From Agarophyton chilense (taxonomy: Eukaryota > Rhodophyta > Florideophyceae > Gracilariales > Gracilariaceae), in the NCBI GenBank assembly GCA_030374765.1, contig JARGXX010000071.1, positions 2,170,001 through 2,234,000 of the forward strand: a stretch of DNA of 64,000 nucleotides. The letters are read 5' to 3'. Positions 63,615 through 64,000 of the stretch are shown here, in pieces. Position numbers and translations under genes: made by a program. A model generated the notes under the pieces. It had not been told where the DNA came from and did no database searches. It saw only the letters and a list, made by a program, of their open reading frames with translations. The first letter of the stretch is position 1. Each line of letters begins with the position of its first letter.

Positions 63615-64000
63615 TCAATTGATAGTTTGTGAGCAATTCTCTAGTTCTTTCATACAAAGTGTAAATGAGTTGCCAATGTTGTTTGTCAAGTCTTGTGATG
63701 TGTCAACCTGTTCTTCTGTCTGTCTGTTCATCTCAGCAAGCATGGAGTGCCGTTCTGCCGCAATCTGCTGCAGTTTATCAATTTCTTTCATCTTTTGCGC
63801 CATGAGCTGTTCTGTGAGCTTGAGTTGAGGATTTGAGCTACATGGCAATGTGATATCCCCATTCATAGTCGCAGCCAAGGCCGGTGCTAAGGTAGCATAG
63901 CGATCTATGATTTCCCATTTTCGTGGCATATCATGTTCCCGCGACCACTGGTCTGTTTTCTCAAGGGCTTTCGATAGAACCATTTGGGAAAAATCGGAAA
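63615..64000 (-). CDS. C-terminal part of a coiled-coil protein (5' end outside window)
   Basis: The minus-strand frame is open to the right edge (residues before the first Met read SDFSQ in frame), so only the C-terminal ~127 residues are seen. It is hydrophilic, with a likely coiled coil near LKLTEQLMAQKMKEIDKLQQ and the following Ala/Glu/Met/Arg stretch, and ends CSQTIN. No domain is recognised. The stop lies 10 bp from the stop of the INO80B-like gene, so 3' ends must overlap. Confidence 0.6.
   Translation of the reverse strand, partial: SDFSQMVLSKALEKTDQWSREHDMPRKWEIIDRYATLAPALAATMNGDITLPCSSNPQLKLTEQLMAQKMKEIDKLQQIAAERHSMLAEMNRQTEEQVDTSQDLTNNIGNSFTLCMKELENCSQTIN

Noticed and set aside
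1-64000. CRISPR array or bacterial origin
   Set aside because: No regularly spaced repeats with unique spacers occur, and gene content is eukaryotic throughout.

Overview
This is eukaryotic nuclear DNA. The evidence is a single-chain acetyl-CoA carboxylase, a syntaxin, the nucleoporin NDC1, an EAF elongation factor, an AIP1/WDR1 actin regulator, an INO80 subunit and Ty3/gypsy, MULE and pogo-like transposons. Every host gene I could follow reads as one uninterrupted frame, so the genome looks intron-poor and compact. A unicellular alga (for example a red alga) or another protist with few introns fits, but the sequence alone does not fix the taxon.

Layout. (1) 1-5995, minus strand: acetyl-CoA carboxylase, open at the left edge. 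(2) 8.3-9.7 kb, minus: the first of three secreted proteins sharing one architecture (signal peptide, ~170-residue domain, Lys/Asp-rich middle, 8-Cys C-terminal domain). (3) 10.8-18.9 kb: a very GC-rich block with EAF, a 66-residue Cys-rich peptide, NDC1, a syntaxin with an odd C-terminal tail, a Cys-rich single-pass membrane protein and a PH-domain protein. Microsatellites and minisatellites lie between these genes. (4) 19.3-45.3 kb: an AT-richer island of nested transposons. It holds a decayed pogo-like DDE transposase (19.6-20.65), an LTR chromovirus with an extra antisense reading frame (element 1, 21775-32364) and an older Ty3/gypsy element on the minus strand (element 2, 32365 to ~45270). 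Element 2 has been cut by a 361-bp insertion, by a 6162-bp MULE whose transposase is fused to a ULP1-type cysteine protease (36335-42496), and by a TA-flanked 1133-bp TIR element (44107-45239). (5) 46.1-48.2 kb: a polytopic membrane protein and a small secreted 8-Cys protein. (6) 50.6-56.5 kb: a large inverted duplication with two head-to-head, near-identical copies of the secreted Lys/Asp-repeat gene. One copy is frameshifted between its signal peptide and its body. (7) 57.6-64 kb: AIP1/WDR1, an INO80B/IES2-like gene, and the 3' end of a coiled-coil gene running off the right edge.

The host genes do not form a pathway cluster. The most unusual content is the ULP1-MULE fusion, which carries an inverted fragment of its own gene near its 3' end; the antisense gene in element 1; and the secreted polyampholyte family amplified as a palindrome. 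No tRNA, rRNA or CRISPR array was found.
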